NCBI RefSeq assembly: GCF_016863655.1
Contig: NZ_BOPH01000068.1
Span: 1 to 64,000 of the forward strand
Direction of reading: 5' to 3'
Source of the DNA: Virgisporangium ochraceum
GTDB lineage: Bacteria; Actinomycetota; Actinomycetes; Mycobacteriales; Micromonosporaceae
DNA: 64,000 nucleotides
Shown here: positions 21,501 through 28,674 of the stretch, piece by piece
Layout: every line of letters begins with the position of its first letter
How positions within the stretch are numbered: position 1 is the first letter of the stretch
Notes under the pieces: generated by a model
The model's input: only the letters and a program-made list of their open reading frames with translations
Database searches by the model: none
Told to the model about the DNA's origin: nothing
Translations under genes and position numbers: made by a program

Positions 21501-24389
21501 CTGCGTGATGCCGGTGAGGTTCGCCGGCGCGACCGACCACCAGTCACCGTCTTCGATGAAGCCGATGTTCTGGAAGCCGCCCGCGGGGTCGCTGGTCGTC
21601 TCCCGCTGCACGCCCGGGTCACCGCCACCCACGCCGTCGTTGGCGCGGCCGGTGGCTGAGTAGTACTCGGCCTGCTTGCGCTTCGGCTGCAGCTGCACGA
21701 GGGCCCGGCCGGTGAGCGCGTTCGCGCCGCCCGTGCCGCCGTTGTCGGTGTAGGTGGCCTCGAACACCATGAACACGTTCGCGTCGGCTCCGTGTCCGGC
21801 GGCGAGCGACGTCTGCACCGTGCCGGTGCAGCCGGTGTACTCCTGCAGGGGGTGCGTGTGCGCGTCGTGGCCGAGGTACGACTGCAGCCTGACGCGGGAG
21901 CAGTCGATCGAGGGGTCCTCCGGGTCGGTGACCCGCACCGTGTAGGCGACCTGGTCGCCCCAGTCGTAGAAGCCGCCGGCCGGCGGGAACTCGACGACCA
22001 CGGTCGGCGCGGTGTTCCCGACCGTGATGGGCACGTTGGCCACCGCGGTGCGTCCGGCCGGGTTGGTGACCGTCAGCTGGGCGGTGTAGTTGCCGGCGGC
22101 GGTGTAGGTGTGGACGGGGTTGGGCTCCGTGGACGTGCCGCCGTCGCCGAAGGTCCACGCGTAGGTGAGCTGGCCGCCGTCCGGGTCACGCGAACCGGCA
22201 CTGGAGAACTGGACCTCCAGCGGCGCCTGCCCGGAGTCGGGGGTACCGGTGGCTTCCGCGATCGGCGCACGTTCGCCGGCCACGTAGTCGATCCGGTAGA
22301 CGCCCGAGTCGGCGTTGTTACCGCCGAACCCGGTGCCCCACTCGATCATGTACATCGCACCGTCGGGCCCGAACTCGAAGTCCATCGGGCGCAGGAACGT
22401 CATCCCGGTGAGCAACTGGTTGATGTCCACAAGGGACGTTCCGTCGGCACCCACCTGGAACGTGTACATCTTGTTCTGGTTCCACTCGCCGAACATCGCC
22501 TTGCCGTCGTAGTACGCCGGCCACTCGCGGTCGCTGTTGGGCAGGTTCTCGTACCGGTACACCGGTCCGCCCATCGGCGCGCCGCCGCCACCGATCTCCG
22601 GGAACCGCGGGTTGCCGCTGTAGTCGTAGTCGACGGTGGCCGGGATCGCCGGCGGAAGGTTCGTCAGGCCGGTGTTGTTCGGGGAGTTGTTGACCGGCGC
22701 GGCGCAGTCGAACTTCGGTCCGCTCGGTCCGGACGGGAACGTGTAGTCGTTGTACGCGTAGTTGTTCCCGTGGCAGTACGGCCAGCCGAAGTTTCCGGGC
22801 GCGCCGATCGCGTTCCACTCGACCGTTCCCTCGGGTCCGCGGTCGGGGTTGGCCGCCCCCGCGTCGGGGCCGTAGTCACCGACGTAGAGGGTGCTGGTGG
22901 TCGTGTCGTAGCCGATCCGGAACGGGTTGCGGAAGCCCATCGCGTAGATCTCGGGACGGGTCTGTGCGGTGCCCACCGGGAACAGGTTGCCGTCGGGCAC
23001 GGTGTAGGTGCCGTCGTCCTCCGGGTGGATCCGGATCACCTTGCCGCGCAGGTCGTTGGTGTTGCCCGACGTGCGCTGGGCGTCGTAGTCCTGGCGGCCG
23101 GGCCGCTCGTCGATCGGGGTGAACGAGTTCGACTCGAACGGGTTCGTGTTGTCTCCGGTCGCGAGGTAGAGGTTGCCGTCGGCGTCGAACGTCATGCTGC
23201 CGCCCGCGTGGCAGCAGGTGTTGCGCTGCGTGGTCACCTCGAGGACCGACTTCTGGCTGGCGAGGTCGATCGTGTCTCCGGTGACGGTGAAGCGCGCCAA
23301 CCGGTTGCGGGTCTGCCCGTCGTTCGGCGCGTAGTACAGGTAGATCCAGTTGTTCGTGGCGAAGTCGGGGTCGAGCCTCATGCCGATGAGGCCGTCCTCG
23401 TTGCCGGAGAAGACGTCGAGGTCGATCGCCGTGGTGGTGAGGTTCGTGTCGGGCCGGATGATCTGCACGCGCCCGTCGCGCTCGATGTAGAAGACCCGCC
23501 CGTCGGGGGCGATGTCGAGCTCCATCGGGTTGCTGGTGTTGCTGTCGAGCGTCACCTTCTCGAAGCTGCTCGTCAGTGACGCCGAGCAGTCGGCGCCGGC
23601 AGCGCCCGCCGCGGTCCGGATGCCACCGAGCACGTGGCCGCGGAACTGCGGGTCGGCGAAGGACTCGATGGTGTGGCCCATGCCGGTGTACCAGGACCGC
23701 CCGCCGTCGTAGTCGCGGCACCATGCGATCGGGTGGTCGGCGCCCATCGCGCCGGCGCCCGGCGAGTAGCTGGTCTCGTCGAGCGAGGCCAGCACGTGGA
23801 CGTCGCCGCGCGGGTTGGACTGGTAGTTGTACCACTCGTCGAAGCGCGACCACCTGGCCGGAAGCCCGGACGTGGACGGGTGCGCCGGGTCCTCGACCTT
23901 GACCGTGGCCGTCTGGTTGGCCGGGTGCGAGGTGAAGTACGCGCCGACCAGTTCGCCGTACCACGGCCACTGGTACTCGGTGTCCGACGCCGAGTGGATG
24001 CCGACGTAGCCGCCACCGGCCTGGATGTACCGCTCGAACGCGGCCTGCTGGGTGAGGTCGAGCACGTCGCCCGTGGTCGACAGCCAGATGACCGCGTCGT
24101 ACTGGGCGAGGTTCTCGTCGTTGAACGCGGCGGAGTCCTCGGTGGTCGACACCGAGAACCCGTTGGTGGCGCCGAGATCCTGGATCGCGGCGATACCGGC
24201 CGGGATGGAGTCGTGGCGGAAGCCGGCGGTCTTCGAGAAGACCAGTACGGAGAACGGTTCCGCTTGCGCCGTCGCCGGCGCGGACCGCGCGGGGGCGGCG
24301 GTGAGGGTCGCGGCGACGACCGTGCCTACGACCGCGAGCAGGACGCTCACGGCGGCATGGACGAGCCGACTTCGGCGATGTCTGGACAC
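18597..24389 (-). CDS. Giant secreted ThuA / sugar dehydrogenase / PKD / CBM6 / FIMAH protein
   Basis: A 1930-residue exported protein. The order is: signal peptide (1-38); ThuA glutamine-amidotransferase-like domain (about 45-265); GSDH/sorbosone-dehydrogenase beta-propeller (about 285-700, MELDIAPDGRVFYIERDGRV to MYMIEWGTGFG); PKD domain (705-790); spacer; CBM6 (905-1040, KQAEYYSATG and GFIEDGDWWSV); second PKD (1050-1136). Two concanavalin-like DUF1349-type domains follow (1148-1335 and 1346-1543), then three Ig-like repeats of the DATAPVT type (1551-1805). A C-terminal FIMAH-like helical domain (1808-1900, MQNLHDRFKATGWLS) ends it. Probable role: oxidation or remodelling of sugars on a polysaccharide surface, with binding modules at both ends. 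Start: GTG 24389 with GAGGAG. The 155-bp upstream gap presumably holds its own promoter. Confidence 0.88.
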   Translation of the reverse strand: MSRHRRSRLVHAAVSVLLAVVGTVVAATLTAAPARSAPATAQAEPFSVLVFSKTAGFRHDSIPAGIAAIQDLGATNGFSVSTTEDSAAFNDENLAQYDAVIWLSTTGDVLDLTQQAAFERYIQAGGGYVGIHSASDTEYQWPWYGELVGAYFTSHPANQTATVKVEDPAHPSTSGLPARWSRFDEWYNYQSNPRGDVHVLASLDETSYSPGAGAMGADHPIAWCRDYDGGRSWYTGMGHTIESFADPQFRGHVLGGIRTAAGAAGADCSASLTSSFEKVTLDSNTSNPMELDIAPDGRVFYIERDGRVQIIRPDTNLTTTAIDLDVFSGNEDGLIGMRLDPDFATNNWIYLYYAPNDGQTRNRLARFTVTGDTIDLASQKSVLEVTTQRNTCCHAGGSMTFDADGNLYLATGDNTNPFESNSFTPIDERPGRQDYDAQRTSGNTNDLRGKVIRIHPEDDGTYTVPDGNLFPVGTAQTRPEIYAMGFRNPFRIGYDTTTSTLYVGDYGPDAGAANPDRGPEGTVEWNAIGAPGNFGWPYCHGNNYAYNDYTFPSGPSGPKFDCAAPVNNSPNNTGLTNLPPAIPATVDYDYSGNPRFPEIGGGGAPMGGPVYRYENLPNSDREWPAYYDGKAMFGEWNQNKMYTFQVGADGTSLVDINQLLTGMTFLRPMDFEFGPDGAMYMIEWGTGFGGNNADSGVYRIDYVAGERAPIAEATGTPDSGQAPLEVQFSSAGSRDPDGGQLTYAWTFGDGGTSTEPNPVHTYTAAGNYTAQLTVTNPAGRTAVANVPITVGNTAPTVVVEFPPAGGFYDWGDQVAYTVRVTDPEDPSIDCSRVRLQSYLGHDAHTHPLQEYTGCTGTVQTSLAAGHGADANVFMVFEATYTDNGGTGGANALTGRALVQLQPKRKQAEYYSATGRANDGVGGGDPGVQRETTSDPAGGFQNIGFIEDGDWWSVAPANLTGITQIRFRAASAAAGGRIEVRTGSAAGPVIATATVPGTGAWQTYADVTVDIPAGTTEGPLFFVARNPAGSTGTGSLFNVNWMDFIGKGVSTNARPQVTVQASATSGTAPFAVNFTGSATDPDGDGQLTYAWDFGDGGTANTANASHTYAAPGTFTATLTVTDSQGSAGYASVQITVEAPNTGCFGARSDDFAGTALNRTRWSTVVRESQTYAVRDGNLVLPTGVGDLYGTRNDATNLVLQPTPEGPWQATTKVSLAVAVNYQQAGLLLYGDDDNYAKLDLLFSGSARVEFIRETAATPRNDAADATAAPSGESVYLRLTSDGTNVTASMSGDGQTFTPIGRSAALAGITNPKIGLFALQGGGTAPVIDAAFDWFQITPDEPAGAVDPSDEFTAPALDKCRWNSIVREDATKYRIADGALTIDVPNGDIYTTNNTGPTNFILQTAPNGDWTAQTKVDGSAFNEQYQQGGLLVYLDDDNYLKLDYIVDNAAGQPVSRRIEYRSEIAGAVQNPQPGITNLTSGAWHLRIVKSGNTYTASYSADGTTWTAFEPLTNAAVGATPKVGLFTLGGAQTASKQASFDYFRLTPAGAGDTEAPVTTATVAGPQTNGWYTGPATVTLAATDNVGVARTEYQVDTATAWTAYTEPVVVSGDGTHEVRFRSVDAANNVEQTKSVTVKIDATAPVTAATFAPPNDDGWHNGRIPVTLTSTDAGSGVASIEYSLDGGAWTPYTQPVDVTGDGEHTVRYRATDAAGNVETIKSAVLTIDATKPTLLIGGLADGQLYGDSQDVRVTFQAVDPTSGIQSVVGTLDGRAYQSNTLQAMYELNLGLHELVVTATDKAGNQTTQNVRFFVTTSFRDMQNLHDRFKATGWLSAQAHKQLTNKLTAVRQAEANGIDQRAINLLNQYKQIAGNASVVTNAEVRATLIRDADAMIVRLGGQPGNAAAKANGGKPLKGTGRLEGDATTVPEGGTLG

Positions 24390-24544
24390 ACGGGCTCCTC
24401 GAAGGAAGGGGGTGTTGCGCCCAGGACGGCTCGCCGAAGACCGGACCCGGGGTGAAGGGTGTAGGTAAGGGCACTGAACAAATGCAGTGGTGAGCCTAAA
24501 TGAAGACGACCCTCTATTGGAACCCTATGTGTGGCGGTGCTCGA

Positions 24545-26536
24545 TCAGATGCCGGCCGCGCCGATCGCCGCGTTGAGGTTCGCGGCGAGTTCCGACAGGC
24601 TCGCGTTCGCGTCGCGGATGGTGTTCGTGTTGAGGATGTAGCACCAGTCGATCCCGTCGGTGCGCGACTCGGCGCGGCTGTAGCAGCCGGGCATCGAGCC
24701 GGTGCGGGCGGATCCCGGTGCCCGGCCGCCGAGGCCCCAGACGGCATAGTCGCTGGTCAGCGCGGTGACGGCCGGCGCGGTGGTGACGAGGCCGCCACCG
24801 GAGTCCATCGTCTCGATGAGGAAGTTCCCGTACGCCGACGGCACCAGGGCGTCGGACCACGGGTCGAGGGCGCTGCCGCCGACGTCGGCGTGGTCGTAGG
24901 ACACCTCGTCGGCGCGCCGGCCGGTCCGCTCGGTGGCCCCGACGAACACCTGACCGTCGACCCCGAGCGGCTGGAGCACCTCCTGCGCCAGGAAGTCGCG
25001 GAACGGCAGGTTCGTGACCTCCTCCACGACGAGGCCGAGCAGCACGTAGCCGAAGTTCGAGTACCGGTCGTCCGCGTCGTAGGCGCTCGAGTCGCCGGGC
25101 GTGTACTGCAGCGGCTCGCCGTACATGTAGCGGGCCATGTCGCGCTTCGACGCGCGTCCCGAAAGTTTCAACGCACGGGCGATGTCGCGCATCCGGAACA
25201 CCGGATCCACAGTGGACACGCGGCGCACCCAGCCGCCGGTGTGCTCCACGCAGTGCCGCACGGTGACGTCGTCGATGCGGCTGTCCTTCGTCTGGCCGGC
25301 GAGCGCGACACCGGTGATGCCGAGCAGGGGGAACACCTCCTCGTCGAGGTCGAGGCGGTCGGTCTGCACGAGGCGGCGGATCGCGGCGCACGCGAACGCC
25401 TTGCTGACGCTCGCCACCCGCATCAGGCTGTCGGCCCGGGTCGTCGGGTAGCCCGGCTCCGCCCACGTGTATCCGGCGGCGAGCCGCAGCGTCCCGCCGC
25501 GCCGCACCGCGAGCTGCCCGGCGCGCACCGCCCGCGACTTCATGAAGTCGCGCATCACCGCGTGGACCCCGCCGAAGCCCGAACCGGTCTCGTTGGCCTG
25601 CGTGAAGACGCGGGGAACGGGCAGGTCGCGCGCGGCGAACACGGCCGAGTAGCGGGTGCCCGTGCCGAGCCCGCCGCCCTGCACCGTGACCGGGTAGCGG
25701 CCGGCGCCGAGCTGCGTGTCGAACTCCCGCTGGTAGGCCGGGGAGTCCAGGCCGTGGCGGGCGACCCAGCCGCCGACGCTGTCGTCGGTGAAGATGGCGA
25801 GGTACTGCAACGGGTCCGACGCGTCGACGAAGGCGGGGCGCAGCCCGGCCGCCGTGTAGGCGTCGAACCATTCCTGGTACCGGTCGCCGTTGCCCATGTC
25901 GTGCGCCTGCCACTTGACGTCGCCGGGGTTCGGCAGCCAGACCCCGGCGTAGGTGCGCTCGCCGGCGCCGCCGTAGATCGCGATGGTCTTCGGCATGCAG
26001 TGGTGGTCGCGCGCCCACCGGTTCACGTTCGACAGCGTGCCCGTCGCGTCGGCCGACCCGTCGACCAGCCCGTGCCGGGCGATCCAGGTCGACGCCGGGA
26101 GCTTCTCGAACACGGCCGCGAAGACGGGGTTGCCGCGCGGGCCGGTGGCACTGACGATCACCGGCACGAAGCCCTGCCCGACGAGCTGGTCGAACCGTGC
26201 CTGGTAGCCGGCCGCGTCGAGCCCGTGCAGCGCCGCCCAGGCCGGTCCACCCCGCTGGACCCAGACCGCCGTGTACCGCGGGTCCGTCCGCTCGCCGTGG
26301 ACGCTCAACGAGATCATCCGGTAGCCGGCCGAGCTGAGCTCGTTGAACTTCTGCTGGTGGGTGGCGCCGGTGACACCGTGGTACGCGGTCATGGCCTCGC
26401 CGGCGGCCACCACCCCCTTCGCCGGGACCAGCAGCGGCGCGGCCGCCGCCACCGCCGCCGCGCGGATGAGCCCGCGACGACTCACCGACGTGCACCCCGT
26501 GCCTGTTCCCGTGCTTGTCCCCGTGTCTGTCCTCAT
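24545..26536 (-). CDS. Tat-exported serine hydrolase with BTRD1 repeats (polyglycine hydrolase-like)
   Basis: A 663-residue protein. The N-terminus is an odd Thr/Gly/Ser run (MRTDTGTSTGTGTG), encoded by a short repeat, before a twin-arginine signal (SRRGLIRAAAVAAAAPLL). Residues about 50-320 carry four or five copies of a bacterial tandem repeat domain (BTRD1: YHGVTGATHQQKFNELSSAG..., ARHGLDSPAYQREFDTQL). Residues about 335-660 form a class C beta-lactamase/PBP4*-like domain with the SxxK motif in RVASVSKAFA (Ser at about 375) and YSNFGY as the Tyr-x-Asn motif. BTRD1 plus beta-lactamase fold matches the architecture of fungal polyglycine hydrolases that cut plant chitinase linkers, so an extracellular peptidase is plausible; a penicillin-binding esterase is the alternative. 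Start: ATG 26536; later ATGs would break the Tat signal. Confidence 0.85.
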   Translation of the reverse strand: MRTDTGTSTGTGTGCTSVSRRGLIRAAAVAAAAPLLVPAKGVVAAGEAMTAYHGVTGATHQQKFNELSSAGYRMISLSVHGERTDPRYTAVWVQRGGPAWAALHGLDAAGYQARFDQLVGQGFVPVIVSATGPRGNPVFAAVFEKLPASTWIARHGLVDGSADATGTLSNVNRWARDHHCMPKTIAIYGGAGERTYAGVWLPNPGDVKWQAHDMGNGDRYQEWFDAYTAAGLRPAFVDASDPLQYLAIFTDDSVGGWVARHGLDSPAYQREFDTQLGAGRYPVTVQGGGLGTGTRYSAVFAARDLPVPRVFTQANETGSGFGGVHAVMRDFMKSRAVRAGQLAVRRGGTLRLAAGYTWAEPGYPTTRADSLMRVASVSKAFACAAIRRLVQTDRLDLDEEVFPLLGITGVALAGQTKDSRIDDVTVRHCVEHTGGWVRRVSTVDPVFRMRDIARALKLSGRASKRDMARYMYGEPLQYTPGDSSAYDADDRYSNFGYVLLGLVVEEVTNLPFRDFLAQEVLQPLGVDGQVFVGATERTGRRADEVSYDHADVGGSALDPWSDALVPSAYGNFLIETMDSGGGLVTTAPAVTALTSDYAVWGLGGRAPGSARTGSMPGCYSRAESRTDGIDWCYILNTNTIRDANASLSELAANLNAAIGAAGI

Positions 26537-26679
26537 GCCTGCCCCCTAGCTGATGACTGCCGGGGATCCTTACATGGCGATTTGGTCGGATGCTGAGGAA
26601 TCTTTGCTTTGCCCGCTTTTCTGTCGTTGTTCCGACGTGTGGTGCTCCCGCTGACCGGGCCCAGGCCGGCTTCCCGGGG

Positions 26680-27339
26680 TCACGGGGTCGGGGTCACCAG
26701 GCCGGTCTCGTACGCGAGCACCACCAACTGGGCGCGGTCACGGGCGTGGAGCTTGGTCATCGCGCGGCTCACGTGGGTCTTGGCGGTGGCCACGCTGATC
26801 ACCATGCGGGCCGCGATGTCGTCGTTGGACAGGCCGCGGGCGGCCAGCGCCATCACCTCGCGCTCGCGGTTGGTCAGGACGTCGAGGGTGGCGGCCCGGC
26901 CGGCGCGGGGCAGCCGGGAGGTGTACTCGCTGATCAGCCGGCGGGTGATGGCGGGGGAGAGCAGGGCGTCGCCGCGGGCGGCGACCCGGATTCCGTGGAG
27001 CAGGTCGGCCGGCTCGGTGTCCTTGACGAGGAAGCCGGTGGCGCCGGCCCGCAGGCCGGCGTACACGTGCTCGTCGATGCCGTAGTTGGTGAGGATGACG
27101 ACCCGCGTGGCGGCGAGGGACGGGTCGGCCGCGATGCGCCGGGTGGCCTCGATGCCGTCGAGGACCGGCATCTGGATGTCGACCAGGGCCACGTCGGGCC
27201 GGTGACGCGCCGCCAGCGCGACCGCCTCGACGCCGTTGGCCGCCTCCGCCACCACGCTGAGGTCGTCTTCGGCCTCGATGAGCGCCCGGAAGCCCGCCCT
27301 GATGAGCGCCTGGTCGTCGACGAGCAGCACTCGGATCAC
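26680..27339 (-). CDS. LuxR/NarL-type response regulator
   Basis: A 219-residue regulator. The receiver domain has LLVDDQALIRAG, the phosphoacceptor Asp in VALVDIQMPVLDG (about residue 54) and Lys in FLVKD. The C-terminal LuxR helix-turn-helix is LTNREREVMALAARGLSNDDIAARMVISVATAKTHVSRAMTKL. Start: GTG 27339 with GGAGG 8 bases upstream. It follows its kinase by 79 bp on the same strand. It is a second, separate NarL-type pair, adjacent to the GH87 glucanase and the serine hydrolase; targets unknown. Confidence 0.93.
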   Translation of the reverse strand: MIRVLLVDDQALIRAGFRALIEAEDDLSVVAEAANGVEAVALAARHRPDVALVDIQMPVLDGIEATRRIAADPSLAATRVVILTNYGIDEHVYAGLRAGATGFLVKDTEPADLLHGIRVAARGDALLSPAITRRLISEYTSRLPRAGRAATLDVLTNREREVMALAARGLSNDDIAARMVISVATAKTHVSRAMTKLHARDRAQLVVLAYETGLVTPTP

Positions 27340-27418
27340 GGCGTGCCTCCGTCGTTCGGGCGGGCCGACCGGGTCCCGCCCGGCGCCGGGCCCGCCACCC
27401 GCTCCCGGCTGATCCACC

Positions 27419-28564
27419 TCATGGGCCGGCGACCTCCACGGGGAGCACCGCCCGCACGCTGAACCCGGCGCCCGCCCGCGGACCCACGTGCAGCGACCCG
27501 CCGAGCGCGGTGACCCGTTCCCGCATCCCGGTGAGCCCCACCCCGGGCTCGGCGGCACCGCCCCTCCCGTCGTCGACCTGGACGGCGAGCTCGTCGTCGC
27601 CGTACTCGAGGTGCACCGACGCGGTGGCGGGACCGGCGTGCCGGGCCACGTTGGTGAGCGCCTCCTGCACGATGCGGTACGCCGTACGGTCGACCGGGTC
27701 CGGGAGGTCGCGCCGCTCGCCGCTCACCGTGACCGACACCGGAACGCCGGCCCTGACCGCGCCCTCGACCAGCCCGTCGAGCCGGTTCAGCCCGACCGTC
27801 GCCGGCTCCTCGTCGGAACGCAGGACCTCCAGCGCCGCCCGCAGCTCCCGCATCGCCTCCCGGCTTGTCTCCTGGATCGTCAGCAGCGCCGGCGGCACCT
27901 CCTCCGACCGCTTGCGGGCCAGGTGCACCGCCACCCCGGCCTGCACGTTGATGAGCGAGATGCTGTGCGTGAGCGAGTCGTGCAGCTCGCGGGCGATGCG
28001 CAGCCGTTCCTCGTCGGCGCGGCGCCGCGCGGTCTCCTCGCGGGTGCGCTCGGCGTCGAGCGCCCGCTGCTCGAGGTGACCGATGTGGATGCGCCGCTGC
28101 CGCGACAGCTCACCGGCCACGCAGGCGGCCACCATCCAGCCGATGAGCAGCACCCAGCGCTGGAGCGCGTCGGGTGACAGGTTCGCGCCGCCGACCCCAC
28201 TGCCTACGGTGGCGACCTCGGTGGTGTACCCGCCGACCAGGACGGCGGCGATGGCCGCGCCGGCCGCGAGCCGCTGCCGGGCGAGGACCGCCAAGTACAA
28301 CGCGACGATGACCGGCAGCGACGAGCCGACCCCGGGGTACCCGCGCGCCTGGTACGCGAGCAGGGCGGCGGTGGCGACCGCGAGAACCGGCACCGGCGCC
28401 CGCCGCACCCCCGCGGTGGCGAGCGCCGGAACCGCGATGAGCAGCACGGCGACCAGGTCGAGCGCGCGCCTGCTCTCCGGCGCTATCAGCCCCGCGACGA
28501 CCATGACCACGGCCAGCCCGAGGGCACCGGCGAACGGCCGGAGGAGCCCGGGTGTCGTGGTCAT
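27419..28564 (-). CDS. Sensor histidine kinase (NarL class)
   Basis: A 381-residue membrane kinase. Five or six N-terminal hydrophobic helices (residues 10-155) form a membrane sensor with little extracellular loop. The HisKA_3 phosphoacceptor helix is RIARELHDSLTHSISLI (His at about 196). The HATPase has IVQEALTNVARHAGPA (N box), VDDGRGG and GVGLTGMRERVTALGG. This is the common actinobacterial DesK-like kinase type that senses membrane state or ligands within the bilayer. Start: ATG 28564. A terminator-like hairpin (28628-28664) separates it from the upstream GH87 gene. Confidence 0.92.
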   Translation of the reverse strand: MTTTPGLLRPFAGALGLAVVMVVAGLIAPESRRALDLVAVLLIAVPALATAGVRRAPVPVLAVATAALLAYQARGYPGVGSSLPVIVALYLAVLARQRLAAGAAIAAVLVGGYTTEVATVGSGVGGANLSPDALQRWVLLIGWMVAACVAGELSRQRRIHIGHLEQRALDAERTREETARRRADEERLRIARELHDSLTHSISLINVQAGVAVHLARKRSEEVPPALLTIQETSREAMRELRAALEVLRSDEEPATVGLNRLDGLVEGAVRAGVPVSVTVSGERRDLPDPVDRTAYRIVQEALTNVARHAGPATASVHLEYGDDELAVQVDDGRGGAAEPGVGLTGMRERVTALGGSLHVGPRAGAGFSVRAVLPVEVAGP

Positions 28565-28627
28565 GCAGGGACGATAGGCGGCCGGACCCCATCGGCACGT
28601 CGCCCTCGGGAGGGAGATCGCAGTACC

Positions 28628-28664
28628 ACGCTGGAGGTAGGACCGGCGGCCCTACCTCCAGCGT
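28628..28664 (-). terminator. Perfect 14-bp stem terminator after the GH87 gene
   Basis: ACGCTGGAGGTAGG (28628-28641) pairs perfectly with CCTACCTCCAGCGT (28651-28664) around a 9-nt loop. It begins 10 bases past the GH87 stop in the direction of transcription and should isolate that gene from the kinase/regulator pair. Confidence 0.85.
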
Positions 28665-28674
28665 CGTAGGAGTG

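Noticed and set aside
18702-21659. 985-aa open frame on the plus strand opposite the ThuA gene
   Set aside because: Antisense shadow with Arg/Val/Gly-rich composition and no motif; the minus strand encodes clear domains over the same bases.
24500-26596. 698-aa plus-strand frame opposite the BTRD1 serine hydrolase
   Set aside because: Shadow frame with Val/Arg/Gly/His bias; the minus strand has a Tat signal, repeats and an SxxK motif.
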